From contig JAJYRW010000080.1 of assembly GCA_021793895.1 (NCBI GenBank), forward strand, positions 1 to 6,599: 6,599 bases of DNA, in the 5' to 3' direction. The position numbers and the translations under genes were made by a program. Shown here piece after piece: positions 1-6,599 of this stretch (position 1 is its first letter; each line of letters opens with the position of its first letter). The stretch comes from Actinomycetes bacterium (GTDB taxonomy: Bacteria > Actinomycetota > Actinomycetes > Actinomycetales > JAJYRW01). The notes beneath the pieces were generated by a model. The model was not told the origin of the DNA. It did no database searches and worked only from the letters and a program-made list of their open reading frames with translations.

Positions 1-575
1 GATGATCCTGGCTCCACCGCCGCGCTGGTATAAAAGACCTCGCCCAAGTTCACCTGAAGCGGATCTTCTTCCGTGCTCAATATTCGCCCCCGCGACGTCG
101 TCAATACACCGCCGCTGGGGTACCCGACAACCGTGACTAGGTCGTCCACTTCGGGGTCTTCTTCCGCGATGGGCGCGACCTGCGGCAACTTGTCGGCCGT
201 GGTGACCAGCGCGAGGTCGGAAAAACTTGCCACGGTGGAGGCGGCAACGGCCACATCGCGCCCGTCATAGGTTTCGAGCTGCAATTCGGAAGAGTCTTCA
301 ATTACGTGGCGATTGGTGACCAGGGTGTTGTCATCCAGGGCGAACCCCGAGCCCGTTGACAGGGATTGGCAGCCCACATTTCGCACGCGGACCGCGATGC
401 GCTGTGCTGATTGGAAACCGTCTGGAGATCCCGAGTTATCCGCATCATCGGCGTATTCGGCGGTCGAGGTACCGCGCGGGGTCGGGCCCAGTGGTTCGGG
501 TTTTGCCGGTAGCGCCCCACAGCTGCTTAGAAGCAGCGCGATAGCGGTGATCGCAACTAGGCAGCGGGCTCTCAC
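1..575 (-). CDS. Lipoprotein trypsin-like (S1/HtrA-type) serine protease, C-terminus cut by window edge
   Basis: Read from the reverse strand, starting at GTG 575-573 and open through base 1 (191 full codons). Residues 1-19 are a lipoprotein signal: basic MRAR, a hydrophobic stretch and lipobox LSSC with lipidated Cys19. A Pro/Ser/Asp-rich linker (about 20-55) follows. The protease core begins near residue 57. TGSGFALDD (74-82) and TNRHV hold the catalytic His90, FSDLALV holds Asp120, and VVGYPSGG (149-156) is the usual beta-strand of this family. The last bases encode EPGS plus TC-; TCN can only be Ser, so residue 192 fits the catalytic serine of a GxSGGP motif. It should act at the outer face of the cytoplasmic membrane. 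Its start overlaps the stop of the upstream gene (GTGA), which suggests coupled translation. Whether a PDZ domain follows cannot be seen. The family call is firm; the substrate is unknown. Confidence 0.85.
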   Translation of the reverse strand, partial: MRARCLVAITAIALLLSSCGALPAKPEPLGPTPRGTSTAEYADDADNSGSPDGFQSAQRIAVRVRNVGCQSLSTGSGFALDDNTLVTNRHVIEDSSELQLETYDGRDVAVAASTVASFSDLALVTTADKLPQVAPIAEEDPEVDDLVTVVGYPSGGVLTTSRGRILSTEEDPLQVNLGEVFYTSAAVEPGS

Positions 576-1330
576 TCTGATAATTCTTCCACAAGTTCTT
601 CCGAGGCACGTGTTGCTTCAGCGCAGTAGTCGTCGACTTCTTCTTGGACCCGCTCCACATCGTCCTCGTCATAGCGCTCGGGATCTTCTAGGTATTCAAT
701 CACCCGAGTTTGACCATCGATACATTCATCCAGCGCCGACAGTACGTTTGCCGATATTTCACTGACATGCTCTTGATACTCAACGAGGCGTTGCTGTACC
801 GCGTGTTCATCACCCAGTTGTGCTTTTTCATCAGCAAGTTCCGTTATGCGATCCCGCGCGTTGTCGAGCTGAGTTTCGGTGCGATCAAGCGCCTGGGCAG
901 TAGCCTCTAGTTCTTCGGATACCGTGGCAACCTCATTGGCCAGATCTTGCACCCGACTCGTTAGGGCAGTGGATCGACCTTCCCAAGCTTCAGTGGTTTG
1001 GTAGAGATAGACAGCAACCGCGCTGACTCCTAAAAGCAGGAGAAAGCTCACGATGGAGATGGTGATCAGGGCCCACGGCCGTTTGCGGCCGCGCTGGCGC
1101 GGGGGAGTGGGGTGGTCTGCAAACGCGGATCCGGGGGCATTGACATCATTCGAATCCGCGCGCCGGCCCGCAGCGGGATCGTTTGATACGCCCGGGGTAG
1201 ACGCGGGAGCATCGGTTGGCCGGGGCGGTGGGGGCGCGCTGGCATTGCTGGTCGCCGGCGGCTTAGGTGGTCCGGGCGCTGCACCTGGCGCGTGATCGGC
1301 GCGATCTGGATGTGAACTTGGTTCAGACAT
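572..1330 (-). CDS. Single-pass membrane protein with proline-rich N-terminus and extracytoplasmic coiled coil
   Basis: 252 residues, ATG at 1330-1328, with an AGAGGA ribosome site 11 bases upstream. Residues 1-80 are low-complexity, rich in Pro, Ala, Ser and Asp (for example APPPPRP) and probably disordered. RQRGRKRP (78-85) is a basic stop before one transmembrane helix (about 86-110), so the N-terminus is predicted inside and the rest outside. Residues about 116-190 form a heptad-rich coiled coil (VQDLANEVATVSEELEAT and similar). The acidic C-terminal helical part has two cysteines, Cys203 (DECIDG) and Cys236 (DDYCAEA), which could form a disulfide outside the cell. No enzyme motif is visible. 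It is the first gene of an operon with the downstream lipoprotein protease, so it may be its partner or substrate; this is inference. I do not recognise a named family, and the function is unknown. Confidence 0.85.
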   Translation of the reverse strand: MSEPSSHPDRADHAPGAAPGPPKPPATSNASAPPPPRPTDAPASTPGVSNDPAAGRRADSNDVNAPGSAFADHPTPPRQRGRKRPWALITISIVSFLLLLGVSAVAVYLYQTTEAWEGRSTALTSRVQDLANEVATVSEELEATAQALDRTETQLDNARDRITELADEKAQLGDEHAVQQRLVEYQEHVSEISANVLSALDECIDGQTRVIEYLEDPERYDEDDVERVQEEVDDYCAEATRASEELVEELSE

Positions 1331-1332
1331 TC

Positions 1333-1341
1333 TGATAGTAT
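1333..1341 (+). promoter_or_regulatory. Possible extended -10 promoter element for the infC transcript
   Basis: TGATAGTAT has the extended -10 form TGn followed by TAGTAT, which fits the TAnnnT pattern accepted by actinobacterial housekeeping sigma factors. No good -35 box lies 17-18 bases upstream (GTGAAC is a weak match). If used, transcription would start near 1348 and give a leader of about 230 bases containing all the hairpins described below. The element abuts the start of the divergent gene. This rests on sequence match only. Confidence 0.3.
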
Positions 1342-1347
1342 TCCTCT
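1342..1347 (-). promoter_or_regulatory. Ribosome binding site of the membrane coiled-coil gene
   Basis: The reverse strand reads AGAGGA, 11 bases before the ATG at 1330. The spacing is slightly long, but this is the only purine-rich match upstream, and it supports the chosen start. Confidence 0.5.
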
Positions 1348-1355
1348 GTTACCGG

Positions 1356-1394
1356 TCGGCACCTGCCGATGTGTAAGTGGAGGCCTCCTCCCAC
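1356..1394 (+). other. Two adjacent small hairpins at the 5' side of the infC leader
   Basis: TCGGC (1356-1360) pairs with GCCGA (1365-1369) across an ACCT loop. GTGGAGG (1377-1383) pairs with CCTCCCAC (1387-1394) with one bulged C. The palindrome GGAGGCCTCC (1379-1388) in the second hairpin can also pair with GAGGCCT (1501-1507), the left arm of the terminator-like hairpin, through seven bases. It is therefore a candidate anti-terminator strand. The pairings are seen in the sequence; their function is inferred. Confidence 0.4.
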
Positions 1395-1405
1395 CTGAGT
1401 TCCAC

Positions 1406-1411
1406 ATACTA
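1406..1411 (-). promoter_or_regulatory. Possible -10 element for the leftward membrane protein/protease operon
   Basis: The reverse strand reads TAGTAT, the same hexamer as the plus-strand candidate at 1336-1341. It would place the start of the leftward transcript roughly 70 bases before the ATG at 1330. No -35 match is visible at the expected distance, so this is weak. Confidence 0.22.
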
Positions 1412-1449
1412 ATTGTTGGGGCTGGGTTTTGGGGTATTGCGTTCCATCG

Positions 1450-1482
1450 ATGATGGCGTTTTACGCGTCGAGCCAAGTCTAG
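1450..1482 (+). CDS. Possible 10-residue leader peptide upstream of infC
   Basis: ATG at 1450 opens a frame coding MMAFYASSQV and ending with TAG at 1480-1482, 18 bases before the terminator-like hairpin at 1501. Short leader peptides placed this way are common in attenuators. Against it, there is no good Shine-Dalgarno sequence (a GGGG run lies 15 bases upstream). The first ATG also sits in a small hairpin, CCATC (1444-1448) with GATGG (1452-1456). There is no run of a single amino acid codon that would sense a tRNA. It could be chance; confidence is low. Confidence 0.25.
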   Translation: MMAFYASSQV

Positions 1483-1500
1483 ACGCTTTCCCGCTGGTTT

Positions 1501-1537
1501 GAGGCCTTCGCGCGCACCATCGCACGAAGGCCTTTTT
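1501..1537 (+). terminator. Intrinsic terminator-like hairpin in the infC leader (candidate attenuator)
   Basis: AGGCCTTCG (1502-1510) pairs perfectly with CGAAGGCCT (1525-1533), nine base pairs. The stem can extend inward by GCG (1512-1514) with CGC (1521-1523), leaving a CACCAT loop. TTTTT (1533-1537) follows at once. The gene to the left is on the other strand, so no upstream plus-strand gene needs this terminator. It ends about 40 bases before the infC start and would act on the infC transcript itself, which is the layout of a transcription attenuator. Control of infC-rpmI-rplT by attenuation is known in Firmicutes through L20; the effector here is unknown. Confidence 0.65.
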
Positions 1538-1567
1538 CGTGCGGTACGGAATGTCCATCGCAGCGTT

Positions 1568-1572
1568 AGGAG
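1568..1572 (+). promoter_or_regulatory. infC: Shine-Dalgarno sequence that fixes the ATC start of infC
   Basis: AGGAG lies six bases before ATC 1579-1581, which is ideal spacing. The in-frame stop TAG at 1567-1569 overlaps it, so the infC frame cannot extend further upstream. Confidence 0.85.
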
Positions 1573-1578
1573 CAGCAC

Positions 1579-2151
1579 ATCAGCGAGCCCCGTATTAATG
1601 ATCGGATTCGGGTTCCCGAAGTCCGACTTGTTGGACCCAATGGCGAGCAAGTAGGAATTGTTCGCGTTGAAGACGCCCTGCGTCTGGCGCAGGAGGCGGA
1701 TCTTGACCTGGTCGAGGTCGCCCCGGACGCCCGTCCACCGGTATGCAAGTTAATGGACTTTGGCAAATATAAATATGAAGCCGCCATGAAAGCCCGCGAT
1801 GCGCGGCGCAATCAGGCGCACACCCAGCTCAAAGAGATTCGTTTTCGTTTGAAGATTGACTCCCACGATTACGAAACCAAGAAGGGCCATGTTGAGCGCT
1901 TCTTGAAGGGCGGGGACAAGGTCAAAGTAATGATCATGTTCCGCGGTCGCGAGCAATCCCGACCAGAAATGGGCATGCGCTTGCTGCAGCAGCTGGCTGA
2001 TGAGGTTTCTGATCTTGGTTCGGTAGAAAGCGCGCCCAAACAGGATGGTCGTAACATGACCATGGTCATTGGACCGCACAAGAAAAAAGCCGAGGCGCGC
2101 CAGGAGCGCAAGCAAGCCCAGGCAAAAAAGGCTGCTAAGCGCGCGAACTGA
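1579..2151 (+). CDS. infC: Translation initiation factor IF-3, with non-canonical ATC start codon
   Basis: 190 residues, full length for the family. IF3 binds the 30S subunit, keeps it apart from 50S and checks the start codon and initiator tRNA. The N-domain is residues about 1-75, with [17 protein letters not shown] (6-22), the conserved [17 protein letters not shown] (51-67) and then the linker helix. The C-domain runs from about 84, with [18 protein letters not shown] (92-109), MFRGREQ (120-126) and KQDGRNMTM near its end. A short Lys/Ala/Arg-rich tail closes it. The first in-frame ATG is Met59, which would remove most of the N-domain, and no in-frame ATG, GTG or TTG lies between the stop at 1567-1569 and that codon. 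ATC at 1579 has a perfect Shine-Dalgarno sequence and gives the normal N-terminus. Rare AUU/AUC starts in infC are known to allow IF3 to repress its own translation. First gene of the translation cluster. Confidence 0.96.
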   Translation: MSEPRINDRIRVPEVRLVGPNGEQVGIVRVEDALRLAQEADLDLVEVAPDARPPVCKLMDFGKYKYEAAMKARDARRNQAHTQLKEIRFRLKIDSHDYETKKGHVERFLKGGDKVKVMIMFRGREQSRPEMGMRLLQQLADEVSDLGSVESAPKQDGRNMTMVIGPHKKKAEARQERKQAQAKKAAKRAN

Positions 2152-2158
2152 CTATGCC

Positions 2159-2193
2159 CAATGCGCGAAAAGGCTTAAGTCAAGCGCGCATTG
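2159..2193 (+). repeat. Inverted repeat (hairpin) directly after infC
   Basis: CAATGCGCG (2159-2167) pairs perfectly with CGCGCATTG (2185-2193), nine base pairs with a 17-base loop. No T-run follows, so it is not a typical intrinsic terminator. It could protect the upstream mRNA, pause transcription or form part of the rpmI leader. Confidence 0.55.
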
Positions 2194-2210
2194 ACTAACA
2201 GAATAGGTTT

Positions 2211-2250
2211 TGCGATCGCGTCAGTGCCGATAAGTACCAGCACGATCGCA
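2211..2250 (+). repeat. Inverted repeat in the infC-rpmI spacer
   Basis: TGCGATCG (2211-2218) pairs with CGATCGCA (2243-2250), eight base pairs around a 24-base loop. It is part of a series of hairpins that fills the spacer before rpmI. Confidence 0.45.
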
Positions 2251-2257
2251 TGTCATG

Positions 2258-2307
2258 CTGCTGTCGCCGCCGCGGCAGCAGGGAGTTTGTTCCGCACTTC
2301 GGTGCGG
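2258..2307 (+). promoter_or_regulatory. Two strong hairpins upstream of rpmI: candidate ribosomal-protein leader RNA
   Basis: CTGCTGTCGC (2258-2267) pairs with GCGGCAGCAG (2272-2281) over ten positions, one of them a G-U pair, with a CGCC loop. CCGCAC (2292-2297) pairs with GTGCGG (2302-2307) around a TTCG loop, the very stable C(UUCG)G tetraloop. Neither is followed by a T-run. They sit just before the rpmI ribosome site (GAGGAG, 2315-2320). In E. coli, L20 represses rpmI translation by binding RNA in this same interval between infC and rpmI. A comparable role here is inferred from position only, because no L20-binding consensus was checked. Confidence 0.45.
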
Positions 2308-2331
2308 CCTAATTGAGGAGAGCCGGCAGCC

Positions 2332-2526
2332 ATGCCGAAGAACAAGACCCACTCGGGAGCTAAGAAGCGTTTCCGCGTAACCGGAAGCGGCAAGATCATG
2401 CGCGAGCAGGCCAATAGGCGCCACTACCTGGAGGTTAAGAGCTCCCGGCGCAAGCGTCGTCTCGCACCGGATCAGGCAGTTTCCGCAGCGGACGTTCCCG
2501 CCGTTAAGAAGATGCTCGGCAAGTAG
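2332..2526 (+). CDS. rpmI: 50S ribosomal protein L35 (bL35)
   Basis: 64 residues, the normal length. The N-terminus [20 protein letters not shown] is the family signature, followed by the basic stretches QANRRHYLE and KSSRRKRRL. The protein is strongly basic and binds 23S rRNA in the large subunit. The GAGGAG ribosome site (2315-2320) is 11 bases from the ATG, somewhat far, and follows a stable UUCG hairpin, so translation may be controlled. It lies 180 bases after infC and 42 before rplT, the conserved infC-rpmI-rplT order. Confidence 0.97.
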   Translation: MPKNKTHSGAKKRFRVTGSGKIMREQANRRHYLEVKSSRRKRRLAPDQAVSAADVPAVKKMLGK

Positions 2527-2568
2527 TCCTGAGCTTTAAGATTTTCCCCCTACTTTAAGGAGCATCAC

Positions 2569-2958
2569 GTGGCACGCGTGAAAAGGGCAGTACACGCCCA
2601 CAAGAAGCGTCGTTCAACTTTGGAACAGGCCAGCGGGTACCGCGGCCAGCGCTCTCGCCTCTACACCAAGGCCAAAGAACAGCTTTTGCACTCGGGAACG
2701 TACTCGTTCCGCGACCGCAAGGCCCGCAAGAATGATTTCCGTCGGCTGTGGATTCAGCGGATCAACGCGGCGGCTCGCGCTGAAGGGCTGACCTATAACC
2801 GCTTCATCCAGGGGCTGAAGGCCGCCGGTATCGAGGTTGATCGCCGCAATCTGGCGGAACTGGCAGTCTCAGATGCCAACGCCTTCGCCGCGCTGGTTCA
2901 GACGGCAAAAGATGCCCTGCCCGCTAACACCTCGGCTCCCAAGAGCGACGTGGCCTAA
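2569..2958 (+). CDS. rplT: 50S ribosomal protein L20 (bL20)
   Basis: 129 residues. GTG start at 2569 with AAGGAG (2557-2562) six bases upstream. The start [15 protein letters not shown], the motif [18 protein letters not shown] (21-38), the long basic helix with [19 protein letters not shown] and the C-terminal globular part [23 protein letters not shown] are all typical of L20. It binds 23S rRNA early in 50S assembly and in several bacteria is the feedback regulator of this operon. The C-terminal tail after about residue 115 ([14 protein letters not shown]) is a variable extension. In the 42-base spacer upstream the heptamer CTTTAAG occurs twice (2534-2540 and 2553-2559), the second merging into the ribosome site. 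Confidence 0.97.
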   Translation: MARVKRAVHAHKKRRSTLEQASGYRGQRSRLYTKAKEQLLHSGTYSFRDRKARKNDFRRLWIQRINAAARAEGLTYNRFIQGLKAAGIEVDRRNLAELAVSDANAFAALVQTAKDALPANTSAPKSDVA

Positions 2959-2988
2959 AGCAGCTTTACGCTGAAGCCAATAGCAGCC

Positions 2989-3846
2989 ATGACTGAACGC
3001 CCAGCTGGGCCCATGTTGAGCAATCCGCGCAGTGATCGGGTTCGCGCAATTCGGGCTCTTACTGGGCGTTCGGTGCGTCAGCGCAAAAATCGGTTTCTAA
3101 TCGAGGGGCCGCAAGCGGTGCGGGAAGCCGTTCGAGCCGGCGTTACGGAAGAAATTCTGATTTCGCCAGCGGCTGCTGAGCGCTACCCCGAAATTACAGT
3201 CTTGGCACGGCAGCGCGCTGCGTGGTTGCGCCCGGCTACCGCCGAGGTGGTTGCCGCTATCTCCACGGATGCGCAAGGCGTTGTAGCTACGGCGCCGATT
3301 CCGGCCCAAAATCTGACGGAACTGCTGGCAAAGAACCCGCGCCTACTGGTTGTTTTGCATGAAAACCAGGATCCGGGTAATGCGGGAACGATTATTCGCA
3401 CGGCGGATGCGGCTGGCGCGCAAGCGGCCATTATGACGCGGGGCAGCGTCGATGTTTTCAATCCGAAAGTGGTGCGGGCAACCGCCGGCTCACTGTTCCA
3501 TCTTCCCGTGATCACAGATGTGGATCTGGCTAGCTCGATTGCGAAAATAACGGACGCCGGCCCGCAAGTCTTAGCTGCCACGGGTACCGGCGGGCATGAC
3601 CTAGACGACCTCCAAGATGAAATAGTTCGTGGTCCCGCGCAGCCGAGTTTGCGAACCGCAACGGCATGGTTATTCGGAAACGAGGCGCGCGGTCTCGATG
3701 CTCACGCGCTAGAACTGGCCGATGCCACCGTGCGTATACCGATTCACGGCGCTGCTCAGTCACTAAATTTAGCCACGGCGGCCGCGCTGTGCCTTTATGC
3801 TTCCGCCCGGATCCAGCGCCGCGAGCAGCCGGCAAAACGCGGGGCC

Positions 3847-3849
<3 letters not shown>
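2989..3849 (+). CDS. TrmH/SpoU-family RNA 2'-O-methyltransferase (probably 23S rRNA)
   Basis: 286 residues. An N-terminal substrate-binding domain (about 15-105, with NRFLIEGPQAVREA at 34-47) precedes the knotted SpoU catalytic domain. Motif 1 is DPGNAGTIIRTADAAGA (128-144, with Asn131 and Arg137), motif 2 LFGNEARGL (228-236) and motif 3 IPIHGAAQSLNLATAAALCLY (250-270, with Asn260). These motifs bind S-adenosylmethionine and carry the catalytic residues, so the enzyme should be active. It begins 30 bases after rplT. A homologue at this position, right after rplT, is annotated tsnR in Mycobacterium tuberculosis (from memory), but that name implies thiostrepton resistance, which cannot be read from sequence. 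ATG 2989 is the first start after the rplT stop but lacks a clear Shine-Dalgarno sequence; ATG 3013 is an alternative. The family is certain; the modified nucleotide is unknown. Confidence 0.9.
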
Positions 3850-5001
<1,152 letters not shown>

Positions 5002-5002
<1 letters not shown>

Positions 5003-6599
5003 TGACCCGCATTCCGCTGACGTGGCTGGCCGAATATGTTGACGTCGCACCGGGAACCACGGCCGAAGATGTCGCTAATTCCCTGGTTGCGGTAGGCCTG
5101 GAGGAAGAAGCGATCCATCGGCCAGAACTGACCGGCCCCATCGTCGTTGGCAAAGTGCTGACCTTGGAGCCGGAGCCGCAAAAAAACGGTAAGACCATCA
5201 ACTGGTGCTTGGTGGATGTGGGCGAAAGCCAGCCGCGCGGCATTGTGTGCGGTGCCCATAATTTTCAACCCGGTGATCACGTCGTGGTTGCGCTTCCGGG
5301 CTCAGTACTGCCCGGCCCCTTTCCCATTTCAGCTCGCAAAACATACGGCCACGTGTCCGATGGCATGATTTGCTCCGTGCGCGAACTGGGTATCGGTGAC
5401 GATCACGAGGGAATTTTGGTTCTGGGCGAAGAATTCAGCGATGCCCCCATCGGGTCTGATGCCTTACAGTTACTGGGCCTAAACGAAGAGGTCGTTGAAG
5501 TAGACGTGACCCCAGATCGGGGTTATTGCCTATCCATGCGTGGCATTGCCCGCGAATACGCTCACGCCACGGGCGGTACTTTCACCGATCCGGCCCGCGT
5601 TGAACTGCCCAGGACCGGGGCAGGCTTCGAAGTGCAAATCGCAGATAATAATCCCCTCCACGCCACGCCGGGCTGCGACCGTTTCGTAGCCCAAATTGTG
5701 CGCGGAGTGCGCGCCGCGCAGCCATCGCCCGCATTTATGCAGCGCCGCTTGAACCAGGCCGGCATGCGCCCAATTTCGCTGGCGGTAGACGTCACCAACT
5801 ACGTCATGTTGGAGCTGGGGCAACCACTGCACGCTTACGACCTGGCAAAGGTGGCCGAGCCGATAGTGGTTCGGCGCGCCAAGCCGGGGGAGCAGGTCAC
5901 CACGATCGACGCGGTTGAACGGACCTTAAACGATGAAGACCTGGTGATTAGCGATTCACCGCAGGGCCCGGGCTCGCGCGTGCTGGGTCTGGCCGGCGTC
6001 ATGGGCGGGATGGGATCGGAAGTAACACCGGCCACAACCGACATCCTCATCGAAGGAGCCCACTTCGACGCCGTCACCGTCGCGCGCACCTCGCGCCGCT
6101 TCCGCCTCCACTCCGAGGCCTCGAAGCGGTTTGAACGCGGCGTCGATCACAATCTGGCTCCCGCTGCGGTCCAGCGCACCGTCGAACTGCTCGTGGAATA
6201 CGGCGGCGGCACAGCCGATCAGCCCGCCACCGATCTCGATCAGCGCCCCGCGACGCCGGGTTTTGAGTTTGAGGTTGACCTGGTGCGCCGCGTAACCGGT
6301 GTTGGCTACACAGCGGGCCAAATCCGCACGATCTTGGAAGACATCGGCGCCGAGGTCCAGGGCAGCAATGACTCTCGGACCTGGCTGGTCACGGCGCCAT
6401 CTTGGCGACCAGACTTGGTCTGCGCGGTGGATCTGGTGGAAGAGGTCGCCCGCCTGCGCGGCTATGACGAAATCCCCTCCCAGCTGCCGCTGGCGCCACC
6501 GGGGCAGGGGCTGACCTCCGCCCAGCGTTCGCGTCGCTCCATTTCCCAAACGCTGGCCGAAAGCGGCCTCAATGAGGTCCTTTCTTATCCATTCATCGG
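5002..6599 (+). CDS. pheT: Phenylalanyl-tRNA synthetase beta subunit, C-terminus cut by window edge
   Basis: Starts MTRIPLTWLAEYVD at ATG 5002, one base overlapping the pheS stop (TAATG), so translation is probably coupled to make equal subunits. The frame is open to the window end (532 codons; the full protein is usually near 800-850). Visible domains: the tRNA-binding OB fold, about 40-150, with VGKVL, GIVCGAHNF and DGMICSVRELGIGDDHEGIL (120-139); the B3/B4 editing domain, about 205-380, with ISLAVDVTNYVMLELGQPLH (259-278) and RLHSEASKRFERGVD (368-382); and the B5 domain, about 418-495, with APSWRPDL (465-472) and DLVEEVARLRGYDEIP. The class II-like core is only beginning, and the C-terminal anticodon-binding domain lies outside. 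No frameshift or stop was found in a codon-by-codon reading. Confidence 0.97.

Noticed and set aside
313..765. 150-residue plus-strand ORF
   Set aside because: It lies antisense to the protease and the coiled-coil gene, both of which have clear protein signatures; its own translation shows none.
1551..1598. 15-codon frame ATG 1551 to TAA 1598 overlapping the infC ribosome site and start
   Set aside because: No Shine-Dalgarno sequence at usable spacing (GGA touches the ATG). It is a possible interfering frame, but nothing supports translation.
1066..1650. 194-residue minus-strand ORF across the infC leader and the start of the membrane protein gene
   Set aside because: It is a shadow frame of the real 572-1330 gene and of infC; its product is Arg/Pro-rich with no recognisable domain.
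2191..2196. TTGACT, near-consensus -35 box before rpmI
   Set aside because: No TAnnnT-like -10 box lies 16-18 bases downstream, and the hexamer overlaps an arm of the 2159-2193 hairpin.
2221..2424. Minus-strand 67-residue ORF over the infC-rpmI spacer and the start of rpmI
   Set aside because: It overlaps rpmI antisense and the hairpin-rich spacer; it has no motif and is composed of inverted-repeat sequence.
2534..2559. Direct repeat CTTTAAG (2534-2540 and 2553-2559) before rplT
   Set aside because: It is short, and the second copy is part of the ribosome site; probably chance.
5956..6549. 197-residue minus-strand ORF opposite pheT
   Set aside because: The plus strand encodes conserved PheT B3/B4 and B5 motifs throughout, so the antisense frame is a shadow.

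Overview
The window looks like ordinary actinobacterial chromosome. The base composition is moderately high in GC. The gene order infC, rpmI, rplT, a SpoU-family rRNA methyltransferase, pheS, pheT is typical of Actinobacteria, and the PheS and PheT sequences have actinobacterial features (for example the [12 protein letters not shown] stretch of PheS). Genus cannot be fixed from the sequence; something in or near Actinomycetales is an inference.

Left part, minus strand (1-1330): a two-gene operon reading leftwards. The first gene (1330 to 572) encodes a membrane protein with a proline-rich cytoplasmic N-terminus, one transmembrane helix and an extracytoplasmic coiled coil. The second (575 to beyond base 1) encodes a lipoprotein trypsin/HtrA-like serine protease. 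It overlaps the first by four bases (GTGA) and is cut by the window edge in the codon of the predicted catalytic serine. The second gene is easy to miss because it starts with GTG and runs off the window.

Middle (1331-1578): a divergent intergenic region. On the plus strand it holds the infC leader: several small hairpins, a possible 10-codon leader peptide, and a clear terminator-like hairpin with a T-run ending about 40 bases before infC. This has the form of a transcription attenuator.

Right part, plus strand (1579-6599): a translation gene cluster. infC (IF3) starts with the rare codon ATC behind a strong Shine-Dalgarno sequence. A 180-base spacer with several stable hairpins follows, then rpmI (L35), rplT (L20), a SpoU/TrmH-family RNA methyltransferase, pheS and pheT. 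pheS and pheT overlap by one base, and pheT is cut by the right edge after about 532 codons. The genes together supply initiation, 50S assembly, rRNA modification and phenylalanyl-tRNA charging.

I see no mobile element, CRISPR array, tRNA or rRNA gene. The parts most worth a second look are the two structured untranslated regions (before infC and before rpmI), the AUC start codon, and the membrane coiled-coil/protease pair.
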